Assembly (NCBI RefSeq): GCF_009707705.1
Contig: NZ_WLYX01000002.1
Coordinates: 118,687 to 182,686, forward strand
DNA length: 64,000 nt
Source of the DNA: Paludibacterium denitrificans
GTDB taxonomy: Bacteria > Pseudomonadota > Gammaproteobacteria > Burkholderiales > Chromobacteriaceae
Direction: 5' to 3'
The number at the start of each line of letters is the position of its first letter. The stretch's first letter is position 1. The translations under genes were made by a program, and so were the position numbers. The notes under the pieces are model-generated. The model was not told the DNA's origin. It searched no databases and was given only the letters and a program-made list of their open reading frames with translations. Shown here piece after piece: positions 1 through 10,803 of the stretch.

Positions 1-1969
1 TTTGCATTTGCTGGGCCTAATTGCACATGCTTACGGTCAGCTCGATCTGGCAATTACGCATTTGCGCCGAGGCGTGTTTGGATCTCACTACACCGGCAAC
101 GTACAGCAGCAATCTTGCCGAAATGTGCTTAAGAGAAAGGGTTGCTTGCAGAAGCAGAAAGTGCGGCACGACGTGCAGTTGCGGTAGAGCCACAGCTGGT
201 TGCAGCCCTGGAGCAATCTGGGCATTATCCTGCAGGAAAGTGGCAAGCTTGATGCCAGCCCTGGAATGCTTGCAACGGGTAGTACTGCTGCAGCCGGACA
301 ACCCTGAAGCACATAATAATCTCGCCAACACCTACAAACGTTTGGGCAAGCTTGAGCACGCGCTGCAGAGTTACGAGCGTGCATTGGTACTCCACCCCAA
401 TTACGCCGAAGTGCATAGTAACCTTGCTGTTCTGTTGCACGACCGAGGGCATTACGATGAGGCAGCTACTGCTGCGCGGCGAGCCATAGACATCAATCCC
501 CATTTGGCCGATGCCTACCTGAACTTGGCTGATATCGAACTTTCGCGCTTACGTTATGCCGAGGCCTTGCACTGGCTCGATGCCTTGCAAGTGTTTGCGC
601 CACAGCACCCCGGTTCCTTGACGGAGCGTGCAAGAATTTTGCTCAAGGCCGAGCGGCCTCACGAGTCCGCCACGTGCGCGCGCCAAGCCGTGAGCGCGGC
701 CCCCGACCACGCCAATGCACACAATATGCTGGGGCAGGTTTTGCAGGCTTTGGGTCAACACGAAGAGGCTTGCATGCTTTGATCGTGCCGCAGCACTGCC
801 CGGTACCGTGGCTGAAGAAGCCATGATCGCACGCGCAGTACTGTTCATGGAAAGCGGCAACAAGGAAGACGCCATCGTAGCTTTTGATCGTGCGCTGCAA
901 CGGTTTCCCGGCTCGGTGCGTGTGATGGCAGCGCGTTCCGACAGCAAAACCTACTGTGACGAGGATCCGGATATCGCCGCAATGGAGACCGCGCTGTTGC
1001 AGGCCGTCAAGCCGCCCCTCAATGAGCAGATGAGTATGCACTTTGCGCTCGGCAAAGCGTATCTGGACACTCACAATTCGGAGCGCGCCTTTTTCCACCT
1101 GCACAAAGGCAATGCCATCAAGCGCGCCACCTTCAGCTATGACTCGGCGCAAACACTAGGCTGGATGCGGCGCATTGCCGAGGCATTTACACCTGCACTG
1201 ATAGACCGATTCAAAGCAGCTGGCGCTGCATCGACGCGGCCAGTTTTCATCATCGGCATGCCGCGCTCCGGCACGACGCTGCTAGAGCAAATTCTGGCAT
1301 CGCATCCCGGTATTCACGGAGCAGGGGGAATTAAGCGCTTTGCGGCATGTAATCGACCAGGCAGGCGGTGTGCCAGATGGCCTGGCGCAATGGACTGCCG
1401 CCGACTTTGCAAAGATCGGCCGCGATTATTTATCGCGCGTGGAGGGGATTGCGCCAGAGGCACTGCGTATCGTGGACAAGATGCCAGCCAACTTTGTGTA
1501 TGCAGGATTGATTCCGTTGATTCTGCCGGCGCACGCATCATTCACGTTTCTTAAGCGCAACCCGGTGGATACGTGCTTGTCTTGTTACAGCAAGTCTTTT
1601 GCAGGCGAACAACGATTCGCTTACCAACTGGATGAATTGGGGCAGTTCTATCGTGGTTATGAGGCTTTGATGGAAAGCTTGCGACACGTTTTGCCACCTG
1701 AGTGTTTCTTGGAAGTGGACTACGAGAACGTGGTGGACGATCTCGAAGGTGAGGCCAAGCGTTTGATTGCCTTTGTCGACATGCCGTGGGACGAAGCATG
1801 CCTCAATTTTCACAAAACACGTCGAGTAGTGCGAACTGCAAGCATCAATCAGGTGCGGCAACCGATTTATAGTACGTCTAAAGGACGCTGGCGCCGTCAT
1901 GCCACTCATCTTGGCCCTTTGTTGGCCGCATTGGGTATTGCAGTAGAGTCAGGCAGTACAACGGAATGA
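1..1969 (+). pseudogene. TPR-sulfotransferase, frameshifted, 5' end outside window
   Basis: Reads as one protein spread over three frames. The N-terminal two thirds are tetratricopeptide repeats (e.g. around 290-770, with the usual A..NLA..Y...G....A...Y..AL pattern). The C-terminal part is a sulfotransferase: the PAPS 5'-phosphosulphate loop reads PVFIIGMPRSGTTLLEQ at about 1243-1293, and the 3' part (1340-1969) carries the FLKRNPVDTCLSCYSKSF and YSTSKGRWRRHA segments typical of TPR-linked Sulfotransfer_1/3 proteins. Frame breaks lie near 85-240, 778 and 1330. Family members transfer sulphate from PAPS to carbohydrates or proteins. The stop overlaps the ATG of the next TPR gene, so the two were probably co-translated. 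The substrate cannot be told; surface or flagellar glycans are an inference from such pairs elsewhere. Confidence 0.8.
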
Positions 1970-3141
1970 ACGACGCCAGTACATCGTTGCCTGATCACGC
2001 AACTATTTATCAACACGCCAATGCATTGTTGTCGGAGCAGCGTTACGCTGAAGCAGAGGCACTGTTACGCAATGCCCTTGCCTCGGGAACCGGGCCTATG
2101 ACGCTGTGGCGCCAACTGATATATGCCATTCGCCCGCAGGGCAACGTGGATGAATCGCGCCAAATCCTCGAGATGATCGTACAAGCCGTACCCGGAGATA
2201 TGGGGGCGCGCTTCGACTTGGCGGAAATACTCTTGCTGCAAGGCGAATTCAACCGAGGCTGGCGCGAATACCGTTTTCGCTACCACATGACACATACCGC
2301 CATGATCGGCCGCCATGTGCAGCGTCCGCGCTGGGAAGGACAATCGATCAAAGGCAAAACCTTGCTGATCCATGATGAGCAAGGCTATGGCGATATTTTC
2401 CAGTTTTTGCGTATGGTCGCTTGGGCACGCGAGCGTAGTGGCGCGCGTGTGATTCTGGAGGTGAATCCAGAGTGCTATACGCTCGCCAAACGTTGCGCAG
2501 GTTATGACGAAATTATTCCCCAAGGCACCATCCCGCCAGCGTTCGATTTTCATTGCGAACTGATGAGCCTGCCTATGGCCTTGGGGTTACAGTTGAGCGA
2601 TCTGCCGGGTAGCACCGCGTATCTCAGCGCCGACCCCGAACGAGTCGCGCACTGGCAAACGCGCCTGTCTGATTTGTCACGCCCATGGGTTGGCTTGGTC
2701 TGGGCGGGCTTAGCCAACACATGGTAATGATGCGCGCCGTTCCATGGCCTTGCCTGACCTTGCCCCACTGGCACAGCCGAGGCATCACCTTCCTAGCGTT
2801 GCAAAAAGGGCCTGCTGCAACCCAAAGTACAGCGCCTCCCCCGATATGTCGTTGGTGTCACTAAGCGATGAGATCCGTGACTTTGAAGACACCGCCGCTA
2901 TCTTGACTTTGCTTGATGTACTGGTATCAGTCGATTCATCACCAGTACATCTGGCTGGTGCACTAGGTTGCCCGGCATGGGTCATGCTACCGTTCATGCC
3001 TGACTGGCGCTGGTTGCTCCGGCGTGAAGATACGCCTTGGTATCCTTCTCTGCGCCTGTTTCGTCAAACAACGCACGATCAGTGGGGAGACGTAGTACAA
3101 GCAGTATCTATGGAGCTGGGCAAACTTCGCTGCAGCGGGTG
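1966..3141 (+). pseudogene. TPR glycosyltransferase (heptosyltransferase-like fold), frameshifted
   Basis: Starts with ATG overlapping the TGA of the sulfotransferase gene (ATGA). Residues 1-90 look like TPR helices. From about residue 115 there is a GT-B type domain (KGKTLLIHDEQGYGDIFQFL, then PRPWVGLVWAG-like start of the second half). The C-terminal half continues in another frame from about 2810, with LDVLVSVDSSPVHLAGALG and PWYPSLRLFRQ, the nucleotide-sugar binding half of GT9/GT41-like proteins. The frame changes at about 2715 and 2810. It probably adds a sugar to a protein or glycan with the upstream sulfotransferase. As sequenced, the protein would end after 253 residues and lack half the active site. 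Confidence 0.75.
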
Positions 3142-3422
3142 ATGTGCATGTAGAGACTGAGTACACAACTCCCTCTCTGAGCACTGTCAGTAGACTTTGT
3201 GTAAATTCCCCTTATTTTCTGGATACCTCAAGGCGGTGTTTGATCTGAAAGCATTCATTGCTCAAGATAGGCTTGATCGACCGCCCCGGGTCGGGAGGTG
3301 TCCTAGACACCAACTGAAAGCTGACATTCTCGGCTAACCAGGGCGACAAGGGCAACTGACAGTCTTATACCGGCCGCTCTATTCGATCTAGTTGAACGTG
3401 GGCTTTGGCCGATGAGGGCACT
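3142..3422. other. Gene-free stretch
   Basis: No convincing coding region. A TTTGTGTAAATTCCCC-like stretch near 3198 loosely recalls an IS256-family end, but no transposase accompanies it. Confidence 0.3.
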
Positions 3423-3448
3423 GTTGGCAGCGAACGCTCGCTGCCAAC
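3423..3448. terminator. Perfect 11-bp hairpin after the integrase gene
   Basis: Arms GTTGGCAGCGA and TCGCTGCCAAC with a 4-nt loop, 15 bp beyond the recombinase stop on the minus strand. There is no strong T-run on either side, so it may be a weak terminator or a recombination-site arm rather than an intrinsic terminator. Confidence 0.4.
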
Positions 3449-3462
3449 TTCCTTGTGGCTAC

Positions 3463-4078
3463 CTAGATTTCAATCTGCTCTGAAATTTCCAGTGCATCAT
3501 CGACTTCGATGCCCAAGTACCGAACCGTGCTCTCCAGCTTGGTGTGGCCAAGTAAGATTTGTACAGCACGCAGATTTTTTGTCTTTTTGTAAATCAATGT
3601 TGCCTTGGTCCGACGTAACGAATGAGTGCCATAGATGGATGAGTCCAGACCTGCTGTCGAGACCCACCTATGCACAATCCGTGCGTATTGGCGAGTTGAT
3701 AGGTGTGGAGAGTCCGCCAGCTAAGCTAGGAAACAGATACTGATCGCTTCGCAAGTGCGCTTTCTCTAGCCATGCAGACACCGCCAGCCTTGTCGGCTCC
3801 GTCAGTTCAAATTGCACAGGCCGTTGAGTCTTGCGCTGAATAACAATCGCACGGGGCAGAATCTGGTTTCCATGTGTCACGTCACGTACCCGTAGATTAA
3901 CGAGATCACATCCACGAAGTTTGCTGTCGATAGCTAAGTTGAACATTGCCGGTCACGTACTGCGTGCTTGTTCTGAAGATGGATCCGGATAGCCCAGATA
4001 TCCTTTGGCTTGAGTGGTGGCTTTTGGCCAATCAACTTGCCCTTGTTCCAGTGCTTCATGCTTTTGTGCAGTGTCCAT
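3463..4078 (-). pseudogene. Tyrosine recombinase/integrase, frameshifted
   Basis: Three consecutive frames give one protein of about 200 residues. It starts at the ATG at 4078 (MDTAQKHEALEQG). The first catalytic arginine is in SKLRGCDLVNLRV (about 3900). The C-terminal box shows THSLRRTKATLIY, LLGHTKLESTVRYLG, i.e. H-x-L-R, GH and the nucleophilic Tyr. This is the short integrase type common on plasmids and gene cassettes. Shifts occur near 3945 and 3670. The minus-strand hairpin at 3423-3448 follows the stop. It likely marks an old integration event at the left border of the mosaic. Confidence 0.8.
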
Positions 4079-4245
4079 GTCAGACTCCTTTTCAGTGAGA
4101 AGGAATCTGAGTATTGGCTGTCATGAACAGCATGGCAGGAAGAGCTTAAGTTCGGCCTTTGCTGACGTTCAATGGACCTCGTGGCATCGGCCGCTATCGC
4201 GAGTAAAGCGGCCCTCGGGTACATCTAGGAAGGCCGGTGTGTGAT

Positions 4246-4945
4246 TCAGCGATGTAGCTCACTAGATGGCACAAGGATAGAAGGCGCAACCAAGTGGGCG
4301 CTGTCTCGATACACAACATGCACGCCGAGTTTGCTACGCCAGAACAGAGCTCCTTCGAGGAAAAGCGGCCAGTCTGCAGGCTCATGTTGAACTCCTTGCA
4401 GCCTCGCGACCGTCGTTGTCACCAATACGTCATGTGTCACAAAAACATGGATGCCTAGTTCGCCATCAGCCGACGACAACATGCTCTCCACCAGAAACCG
4501 AGGCCGCTTCATCAGGCTGTGCCATCCCGTGCAAAGCATCTTTGCCTGCAACAAGATGCCGCATGACCTCTTCGTGTCCAAGCGTCTCCCAATTTCTCCA
4601 CGCCAAACTGCCATCCAGCACATACACACCGGGGTCACCCAGTAACCGGCTCTTGGCAATACGGGCATCGACACCCGAACCGAACCGCAAGGCTTCGGCC
4701 GTTTGAATGCAGCGGGGCAATGGGCTGCTATGCAATGATCTCAGGCGAGCACCAAGTTTCTGGCCCAGTTTGAGCGCAATGTCCTTGCCCGCGACGGTGA
4801 TCGGCACTTCATTACCGGCTTCACCCGGAGGAAGTTCGTCTCGCACGGAGTGCCTCAGAAGCAAGGCGACAGGCTGATCGACCGGGATCTGCTCAAGATT
4901 ACTCAGGAGTGACGCGGGGATCTCCCAACCGTGCGCCTTAGTCAT
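4246..4945 (-). pseudogene. Histidine phosphatase family protein, one frameshift
   Basis: Starts at ATG 4945, whose ATGA overlaps the stop of the upstream methyltransferase gene, with GGAGGCGAT as ribosome binding site. The N-terminal phosphate pocket reads VALLLRHSVRDELP; most family members have RHG, so RHS is a variant. SSPLPRCIQTAEAL is the second Arg motif. The distal His is in HVFVTHDVLV in the other frame; the shift is near 4490. The family removes phosphate from sugars, nucleotides or proteins. In this operon it may act on a sugar phosphate or on the product of the radical SAM/methyltransferase genes (inference). Confidence 0.75.
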
Positions 4946-6613
4946 ATCGCCTCCGCACACAACACTGCAGGAAGCGCCGCTACTCGACGAACATCAACCA
5001 GAAGGAACCTTGCTTCAGCGAGCAACCGTTCAAAGGCCTTCTTCGAGCGCTCCCGTCCTCCGGTAGCCATCAGCAAGTGCAAGTCACACAAAGCGCCCGA
5101 TACACCGTGCTTTTCCATCAGCATTTCGATGATGAAAAGTTGCCCTCCCGGCGAGAGGACAGCGCGAGCCTGAGCCGAGGATCTTGATTGCATCACCGTC
5201 GTCCCAGTCATGCAGCACTCTGGCCAGAATCACGACATCAGCCCGGATACTCCGTGGCTCAAAGAGATCACCAGGCAACCAGTTCAAGCCCGGCACCAAA
5301 CCAAGGCTGTTGCGGGCCTGCTCAACCACTTCAGGCTTATCAAGCACGGTCACGTGAGCATCGGGATACGCACTCAGTATGTTCATTCCAAGCGTTCCGA
5401 ACCCACCGCCTGCATCCACCACACGCTCACGGCCCTGCAAGCCGAGAGCATCCGGAATCAATGCGTAATCATGGCGGGCATAACTACGCAACATTAGGTG
5501 ATGCCCCTGCAGACGTGCAGGATCTCTGGCCACATCGCCAAAAATATCCGGAGCGCGCCAATCCCCCTGAGCCTTAAGCGCCTCAGACAAGGACGACCAC
5601 AAGTCGCCCAGAGCTCCTGAGTATTCGAGCGCAGCGTCCGCCAGACTCAGTGGATGGTCTGCCAACAGGAACTCACCACGAACGCTCAATCCCCAGTTTT
5701 CAGCATTACGCTCAACAAGTCTGAGCTCCCCGGGGCCCGCAGCAGTCGCATGGCTCCATCGCTGGAGAGCCCGCACTTTTCGGCTAGTGCGCCGGTGTGC
5801 AAGGCAAGGCCTCGATGACGCCCAGACGTATCGCTGCCGCAATCGTTTCAGTGCGCCAGTAACCAACCATATCGCCTGAAAGCGCCGCAAATTCAGACTG
5901 TCTAGCAGGGCGAAGTTCGACCAGTGCGTTGCCCCTGCTCGTTGATGACCTCCAGTGCCACCATCAAATCGCTCCACTCTTGCCTGACCGTTATAGAACG
6001 GTTCAACAGCCGCAAATCGTCGCACATAGGCAGGTACTCCACGCAGATCAACGTGCATCCAGCCGTCGCCATCACGCGCGCGTGCGAAACCCTTGTGAAA
6101 AACGTCCAGATCAGTGAACCAGTTGCCATGCAACGGCTTACCGTTCAGATCCAGATGCGTGCATAGACCTGCGTCATTCTGGATGACACAGAATCCGTCC
6201 TTGTAGTCTCCGGCATAGCGCCGGGTTTCCGGATACGCGAATGAGCCATCCGAGCGCACATGTCGATAGCGACCATCTCGCAATCGCACCGTACAGCGTT
6301 CGCCCTGAAAGTTTCCGGACCAGTCATACCGCTCAGGATAGGCATCGCTTCCGTCTGGACGAATGTGGTGCCAGCCATCCCGGGCCTGTACCGTAGAGAA
6401 ACCTTCATAGAAACCAAATGTGCGAATGAAACGGCGGGAATAGGCTGCATTGCCATCCGGCCCAATATGCCGAGCCTCATCGCCACGCTTTACAGGCGCG
6501 AGGCCCGGCGCATGGAACTTGAGCACTTCGTCAAAGCACCCGGAATACGCTGGCTGACCATCGCACTCATGGTACTTCCCGCATGCAGATACGCTCAGAT
6601 CACGCCAGTTCAT
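4942..6613 (-). pseudogene. WG-repeat / SAM-dependent O-methyltransferase fusion, frameshifted
   Basis: Starts at ATG 6613, in a 4-bp ATGA overlap with the stop of the radical SAM gene. Residues 20-220 consist of about five WG-type repeats (DGxxHIxPDGxxAYxxRF, each 42-48 residues). After a linker comes a class I methyltransferase of the hydroxyneurosporene/acetylserotonin O-methyltransferase type: VVDAGGGFGTLGM is the SAM loop, followed by VTVLDKPEVVEQA, DVVILARVLHDWDD and the C-terminal SPGGQLFIIEMLM. Frame changes lie near 5880-5930 (domain linker) and 5180. A WG-repeat front end on this methyltransferase type is unusual. It probably methylates the product made by the neighbouring glycosyltransferase or radical SAM protein. 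Confidence 0.75.
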
Positions 6614-7642
6614 AGAGCCTCCCCCGCAGGCTTTCTCATGTTGCAGGAGGCACACAGAGATCGATTCCTGTAACTGGCAACCAGAGCGCGGTAAGCATCA
6701 CCCTGCCAGATATCGAGCAAGGGGGTGTCGAGCAATTCGCCGAACTCTCCCAAAGCCCTGCGCTGCGCGTCCGGCGCACAGCATGGATCGAATCGCCCTT
6801 CAGCACTGACCCATGCCTCTTGCCCCGTGAATGGGCACAGGCCATCAGGCGTGAGTTCCTGGGTCGATCCTTCGTCCAGCGAAAAGATGTTTTCCAGCAG
6901 AATCGCGCGCCCATTTGCGAGCGGCTGTTCCAGAGCGATCTTTCGAGCCTGCTCGACAGCGAGATTCCAGCGCCGGATCGCGTCAGCATTGCGGCGCATC
7001 GACAAGGCTTCGATTTCAGGAAAATGCGCCCAGAGATGGTGGCCTTTGATCCGATCCACGCCGATTTCGATACCGAGTCGCACGATATCGGCCAACTCCT
7101 CGACGTTGGATTCCAGAAAGGTCAGTTGGAGCGTCACGCGGCAACGGTTGCCGCCATTCGCTGCATGCGCATCACGCACCGCAATGAACTCACGCAAGTT
7201 GTGCAGCGATTCTTCCCATTTCGAGCCCAACATGATCGATTCATGAGTGGTCTTGCAGGCGGCGTTCCGTGAGATCTTCACATCGGAGGTGACCGGCACA
7301 ATGCGTGCGGCCCAATCGCCAGCCCCGTACTTCGGGAAGGTCCCGTTGGTCGTCAGATTCAGTTTGACGTCGTGCTTCGCACACAAAGCCGGGATGTCCT
7401 CGAAATGCTCATAGAGCAAAGGCTCACCCATGGTTGAAGGGATGATTTCACGCAGTCCTTTACCAGCCGTTTCCTCGACGACACGCTTCAGCATCTCGAA
7501 GGGCATGCGACGATGACGGCGCCCATCGAGCTTGCGCAGAGGTTGCAACGTGCTGTGCGGCGAATGCTCTTCGCACATCACGCACTTGAGGTTGCAGGTA
7601 TCCGGGTTGGTATCAAAAGTAATGCGCCGGGTGCTTGCGCAT
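6610..7642 (-). pseudogene. Radical SAM / SPASM-domain protein, one indel near the start
   Basis: The cluster motif is CNLKCVMC (CxxxCxxC) at about 7604-7581. It is followed by the GEP motif (STMGEPLLYEHF) and LTTNGTF, so the 4Fe-4S/SAM core is present. The C-terminus has a SPASM-like Cys set (GLCPFTGQEAW, FDPCCAPD, LCASCNMRK). The best start is ATG 7642 (MRKHPAHYF); removing one T from a TTTT run puts it in frame with DTNPDTCNLKC. About 343 residues, typical for SPASM twitch-domain proteins that modify peptides or carbohydrates. It overlaps the end of the glycosyltransferase gene and the start of the methyltransferase gene. Confidence 0.8.
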
Positions 7643-8960
7643 GCGAAAGCTTTGTTCTGTCTCGCCGACGAAGGACTCGCTGATACAAGGCTTCGATATC
7701 CTGCACGTGGGTATCAATATCGGGAATGTCACCATCCTGGCTGAAAACATAGCCACGACTCCCGAGTTTGGCCGCCAGTTCAGGAGCATCGACAAAACGC
7801 TGCATCTGCTCCGCCAGTGCAGCGAATGAGCGATGCTCGAACAAGAGCCCATTAACCTCGTGGTGGACATACTCGGCCATCCCGCCGGTATTGGCGGTGA
7901 TCACCGGTACGCGAGCCTGCTGAGCCTCATGGATGACCAGCGGCGAGTTCTCCACCCATACCGATGGCACAACAATCGCATCCACGCGATCAAAAACATC
8001 GCGAACGATATCCTGATTCCTGTATTCAGGCATCCACTCGATCTTGTTTGCGATCTCGGCTGGCAGGCTTGCGGCGATGTCTTTCAGCGCGGCCGTTTCC
8101 TGACCACGCGGGCGCCCCCAGATCCTGAGCCGGGCTTTGCCGGTGAGCTGCCCAAAGGCACGGATCAGGTCATGAATTCCCTTGGCGGGTATGTGGGTGC
8201 CAATGTACCCAAACGTGAATTCCGGTTCCTGAACCCTGATGCGGTTGGCGGAACGCCTTCTGTCGAAACCGTAGTCCAGATAGATAAGTTGGCGCTCGGG
8301 CAGGCCGAAGTCATGGCGATAGCGCTCCAACAGGTAACGCGCCGGGGCAATGAACACATCCACCAGTTCGGCCATCTCACGCATGTGTGCCATGCGGCGC
8401 TTCACCCAGTCTTGCCAGTAAGTCACATCCGCTTCATATTCATCGGCGGCACCGCTGAAGTAACGCGCATAACAACGCTCGGCACACTTGCGATCTTCCT
8501 GCCCATCACATGCCGCCCAAAGATTGTCAGGATCTTCGGGGAGGGTTTGCATGAATTGGCCGCGCGGACACATGACCCAATAGTCGTGAAGCGTGTAGAC
8601 AATCGGTATCCCGCGATTGGCCGCAGCCCTCAGTAACGACGTCGAGAGATGATTGAGGTGACCGACATGTACAATATCGGGCTGCACCTCGTCCAATACC
8701 TCGGCGAAGCGCTGATCTATCCCTTCAGCCCGATATCTGTCCTTGAGCCGCGGGTTGTTTACCAGATGCAGAGTGATCCTTGCGTCATCGGGATCTCGCT
8801 CCTTGCGAAGACGATAGTCCGGCGCGAAGGGATCCTCTTCGCGGGTAAAGACATGGACCTCGTGTCGATCAGCCAGCCCCTGACACAACGTCTGGCTATA
8901 GACCTCGGAACCGGCGTTGTAGCGCATCGGATAACCGTGAATTACCTTCAGAATTTTCAT
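7613..8960 (-). CDS. GT4-type glycosyltransferase
   Basis: Starts at ATG 8960, in an ATGA overlap with the epimerase stop. MKILKVIHGYPMRYNAGSEV is the canonical GT-B N-terminus; YIGTHIPAKGIHDLIRAF opens the donor-binding half; VVPSVWVENSPLVIHEAQ is the E-x7-E region of family GT4. A Cys-rich insert (ACDGQEDRKCAERCYARYF) between the halves resembles glycosyltransferases next to radical SAM genes. The C-terminus is ambiguous: one frame runs to 7578, but a shift near 7690 gives the more natural end at 7613 (VLVGETEQSF..). It would extend a glycan in the cytoplasm. Confidence 0.85.
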
Positions 8961-9882
8961 ACAGATGCCTCCGCTGCACTGCGCAATTCAAGTTCGTGCC
9001 TGAAGTCTTCGATGAGACGCATCAAGCCCACTTCCAAAGAAGTTTCAGATTTCCAGCCAAGAAGCTCCTGCGCTCGCGCCGGGTCGCCATAGAACCGAGC
9101 AACGTCGTAAGACCGTGGTGCCGCCTCTGTAACGGCAGCGCCGCTCTTTGCAAGTCGGCAACAGGTCGCTGCGAGTTCGCCTAGCGAAGTCGGATGCCCT
9201 GAAACCAGATGCACTGGGGACAATGACTGCTCTCCGGACTCCAGCAGTCCGATCAAGGCACGAAGACCTCGAACGACGTCATTGACGTGGGTAAAGTCGA
9301 AGGTGTGATTGCTGCCATCTACGCGCAAGGGCAAGCCTTCAACGGCAGCCCGGCAAACGCTGGAATGACTCGATCTGCGTGATCCTTCGTACAGCCGTAC
9401 ACATTCGAAAGTCGGACGACAGCAGACTGTAGGCCATGGCTACGCGCCTCCAGAACGAGGCGCTCGCCTTCAGCCTTGGAGCGTGCATAGACGTTGAGTG
9501 GATTCAACGCGGCCGTTTCAACAACTGGGAGCGATGAAGTCTGCCCGTAAACCTCTCGACTACTCGAAAACAGAATCCACGGTTTAGAACTCTGGGCCAA
9601 CGCTGCCTTAATGAGGTTTTGCAGGCCCGTAACATTTGTGAGCCAACACAGGTCTGGATCTCGTTGCCCCCAGACAACCCTTGAAACGGCCGCCAGGTGA
9701 ACAACACCGGCGCATCCCTGAATGGCCGCATCTATGTCGGCTTGGCGGGTCACATCACCGAGACTCTCCCCGAGGCACTGTAGATCCAGTTCTTTGACCC
9801 AAAAACCATCATCTCTGAGCGACGCGCAAAGTCGCCGCCCCACTAGGCCGCGAGAACCGGTGACCAATACTGTCTTTGTCAT
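8957..9882 (-). pseudogene. NAD-dependent epimerase/dehydratase (extended SDR), one frameshift
   Basis: First gene of the coupled operon. The N-terminal Rossmann loop is VTGSRGLVGRRL. The catalytic Ser/Tyr/Lys set shows as FSSSREVYG and NVYARSKAEGE (YxxxK). The C-terminal half (TFDFTHVNDVVRGLRALIGL) lies in another frame, with the break near 9330-9350. Combined length of about 305 residues suits a nucleotide-sugar 4-epimerase or dehydratase that supplies a sugar donor to the GT4 enzyme downstream. Start at ATG 9882 follows only a weak ribosome binding site (TTGGGAAAAAC). Confidence 0.8.
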
Positions 9883-10439
9883 GTTTTTCCCAAAATTGAG
9901 AGCCAGTACTTCCGCAAGGGTAGTTCCGGCAAGTGAAGCAATCAGTAGCGTTGTTCAGGCTTCTACGCTTGCTTCAAATGGGAAGGGGCGATCCGGAGTC
10001 GTTGCTGCGCAAGTGTTGTCAACGCAGTTCCATCCTGAGGTGAGTAACACCAATTCCAGCAGTACTGGGATGAGGTCTGAGTAAGCTGAACAGATCGTCG
10101 GTCGATGCCGACTTTTGACAGGGAATGACACACAGGTTTGCTCCTTCAGGTTAAGTCAGAACAGACCGTCACTACTCCCCTCTGGTCTGGGAAGCGCCCG
10201 GAGCAAAGCTAAGCGTGAGGTCTGAACTGACACTCGGGTCGTTTCTGCAGAGGTACGTACCCACCGACGAAGTCGTTGTCCAAGACCCGATCCAAGACAC
10301 AATATAGATATATCAATGCTTTCTGAATGCTATGCAAATTTTTGATTCGGCACAACAGCTGTCTTTTCGGCTCAACTATTTGTCGACACTTCGCTGTCCG
10401 CCCATGAAACGACAACCCTGTTGAGCCAACTAGACGTCG
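9883..10439. other. Gene-free stretch
   Basis: No supported gene. It presumably holds the promoter of the epimerase operon near 9883-9950, but no convincing -35/-10 pair stands out. The part from 10209 may be a decayed continuation of the gene fragment to the right. Confidence 0.3.
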
Positions 10440-10592
10440 GCAGTGTTTGGGGAGGCGGACGCCGTCTCGCTGAGAAACTCAAGCCCATGCCCGCTGAAAG
10501 TCGACACCCTTCTGGTTGTGCCAGTCGCCGGTCTCTGTAAGGTCCTTGCGGGTAGCGACGCGGTAGACTTCTTCGATCTGGCTGTTGCTCAT
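10440..10592 (-). pseudogene. N-terminal scrap resembling DUF4297-type nuclease proteins
   Basis: ATG 10592 opens about 38 codons that read SNSQIEEVYRVATRKDL and TGDWHNQKGVDFQRAWAL before losing frame. The GxxFQRxWAL pattern recalls the N-terminus of DUF4297 (dsDNA nuclease) proteins seen in defence loci. The A+T-rich upstream sequence (TATAAT near 10620) could be its promoter. The rest is unrecognisable. The identification rests on a short motif and is tentative. Confidence 0.3.
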
Positions 10593-10803
10593 TTATCACC
10601 CCCAAAGAGTGGGAGTGATAATTATATATCTAAATGACATTAGAGTAGTACATGTTATTGCTATATGTCATTTTTTTCTTCAACGGTGCATGTCCGAAGT
10701 TCTGTGTAAACCTGCCGGTGTTCGGTACTGTGCTTACTGGCTGCAAAGGCCGAGCTTGAGACCTTGGCCCCGTATCCCGGCAATGGCTGCTCCCGGCCGA
10801 TTC

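Noticed and set aside
6610..7642. RiPP precursor peptide near the radical SAM gene
   Set aside because: No small frame with a leader/core look lies within the coupled operon or its flanks.
3190..10720. IS256-family ends (TTTGTGTAAA and GAAGTTCTGTGTAAAC)
   Set aside because: Only short similarities, with no transposase and no matching partner end.
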